From assembly GCA_004151065.3 (NCBI GenBank), contig NWUY0300027790.1, positions 10,558 through 32,732 of the forward strand: a stretch of DNA of 22,175 bases. The letters are read 5' to 3'. This DNA is from Larix sibirica (Eukaryota > Streptophyta > Pinopsida > Pinales > Pinaceae). A model generated the notes under the pieces. That model saw only the letters and a program-made list of their open reading frames with translations, was not told where the DNA came from and ran no database searches. A program made the translations under genes and the position numbers. Below, piece by piece: positions 20,928 through 22,175 of this stretch (its first letter is position 1; every line of letters starts with the position of its first letter).

Positions 20928-22175
20928 ACCTAAGCTTACATTGCATAACCTAGACAAATATAATCCTAAACTAACCCAACCTAACCTAGTGTATCCTACC
21001 CTATACCCCAACCTAATATAACCCACCCAACCCATTCCTACCCTACCCTAGCCTAAACCACCCATCCCAAGCTTACCCTAACCTAACCTTCCATAACCTA
21101 ACATTTCCTTTCACAATCTAACATACCCTGATCTAAAATCCCTACCCTAAGATAGACTAACCCACCCTACTCGAGCCTACGCTCACCTCTCTTGGTCTAT
21201 CTCGGCCTTTTTTAACATAACCTTACTTTACATAGCCTAGCCTTGCTTTGTTTAAGCTTTACCTCGCATAAGCTATCCTAGCCCAACCTAACCTAACATT
21301 ACTTACCCTATCCTAGCCTAAACTAACCTACCCTAACCTACCCTAACTTAAGCTACTAACATATCCTATTATATCCTAGCCTAAATTAACCTGGCATACC
21401 CCAACTTATCCTTTCCTACTTAACCTAACCAAGATTAACCTAGCCTAGCCTAATTGAGCCTAACCTAGCCTAGCCTACTTAGTGTAGCTTAGATTAACCT
21501 AGACTAACATAAACTATCCTAACCTTGACCACCTTATCTTACCTTGACTTAGTCTAGCTTAATCTAGCCTTTCCTAGCCTATCCTAGCCTACACTACCCT
21601 AACCTATCACGTTCTAGCCTAAACTACCCTAACCTAGCCTAACATACCTTAATCTAGCTTAACCAAACCAAAACTAACCTACCCTAGACTACCATCACTT
21701 AACCTAACTTACCCTACCTAGCCTAACCTTGCTTAACCTAGTTTAACCTGCCTTAGCTTAACCTGACCTACCTATCCTATCCCTTACCTACCTTAGCTTA
21801 ACCTAAATTTGCTTAACCTAACCTAGCCTAGTCTAGCCCATTCGAATGTTAACCTAACAAGCCTTATCCTAGCATAACTTAACCTAACATACCTTATCAT
21901 ATCCTAAACTACTCTACATAACTTAGCCTAGCTTAGCCTAACTTATCCTAGCTTACAATAACTTAGCTTAGCCTACCTAGCATAACTTAGTCTAAGCTAC
22001 ACTACCCCATCTTAACCTAACCTATCCTACCCTATTGTAGCCTACTTTAAATTAACATAAACTAATTTAACCCAACCTAGCCAAGCGTAACCCAACCCAA
22101 CCTATCATACCCTAACATAACATGTGCTAACATTGATTAGTCTAACCTAACCAAACCTACCCTAGATTACCCTAG
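20928..22175. repeat. Degenerate pentanucleotide tract (CCTAA/CCTAG/CCTAC type)
   Basis: About 1.25 kb, running off the window edge, is built from 5-base words of the form CYTAN: mainly CCTAA, CCTAG and CCTAC, with CTTAG, CTTAA and CCTAT variants. The 5-base register holds over long stretches (for example 21421-21480, where each 10-base block carries two units in phase) with occasional one-base slips. The plus strand is rich in C and A/T and very poor in G. No coding frame is seen. The motif differs from the plant telomere unit CCCTAAA and is not homogeneous. Confidence 0.92.

Noticed and set aside
20928-22175. True plant telomere (CCCTAAA)n
   Set aside because: The dominant period is 5, not 7, and the units are very heterogeneous.

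Overview
The window looks like repeat-rich intergenic DNA from a land plant. It is AT-rich and dominated by decayed Ty3/gypsy LTR retrotransposons, and I see no intact host gene, rRNA or tRNA gene. The gag/pol family of the first element and the sheer decay recall conifer genomes; that taxon guess rests on memory of the family, not on a search.

Region by region: (1) 159-3970 (+) is a degraded gypsy gag-pol running capsid end, zinc knuckle, protease, reverse transcriptase, RNase H, integrase and a chromodomain-like tail. It carries about 13 in-frame stops, about 7 frame changes and two lost catalytic residues. (2) A polypurine tract at 4002-4011 leads into a 3' LTR from about 4012 to roughly 5.0 kb. 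This LTR holds a 23-bp tandem repeat, three tRNA-like (B-box-like) modules on the minus strand and a TATA box. (3) About 5.2-10.6 kb is a second gypsy relic on the minus strand. It has a LTR/polypurine junction at 6311-6333, a shrunken gag-like remnant at about 7960-8480 and a primer binding site for initiator-Met tRNA at 10257-10270 next to a LTR end at 10274. No pol was seen, so it looks internally deleted.

(4) The most important structural fact is that 3913-10628 recurs as 10630-17345 (offset 6717, one mismatch seen), with a lone 'n' at 10629 at the exact joint. This is best explained as two overlapping contigs placed end to end without merging. The real locus is then probably about 15.46 kb: 1-10628 followed directly by 17346-22175. 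Features in 10630-17345 should not be counted twice.

(5) 17346-20593 is AT-rich unassigned DNA, beginning with more of the minus-strand LTR and containing a (TA)11 microsatellite and a 36-bp tandem duplication. (6) 20594-20838 is a 124-bp tandem duplication. (7) About 20928-22175 (open at the window edge) is a long degenerate pentanucleotide tract (CCTAA/CCTAG/CCTAC-like) with strong C-over-G strand bias. It resembles TTAGG-type repeats more than the plant TTTAGGG telomere.

No genes here work together in a living pathway. The biology is nested retrotransposon decay, satellite-like sequence and an assembly artefact.
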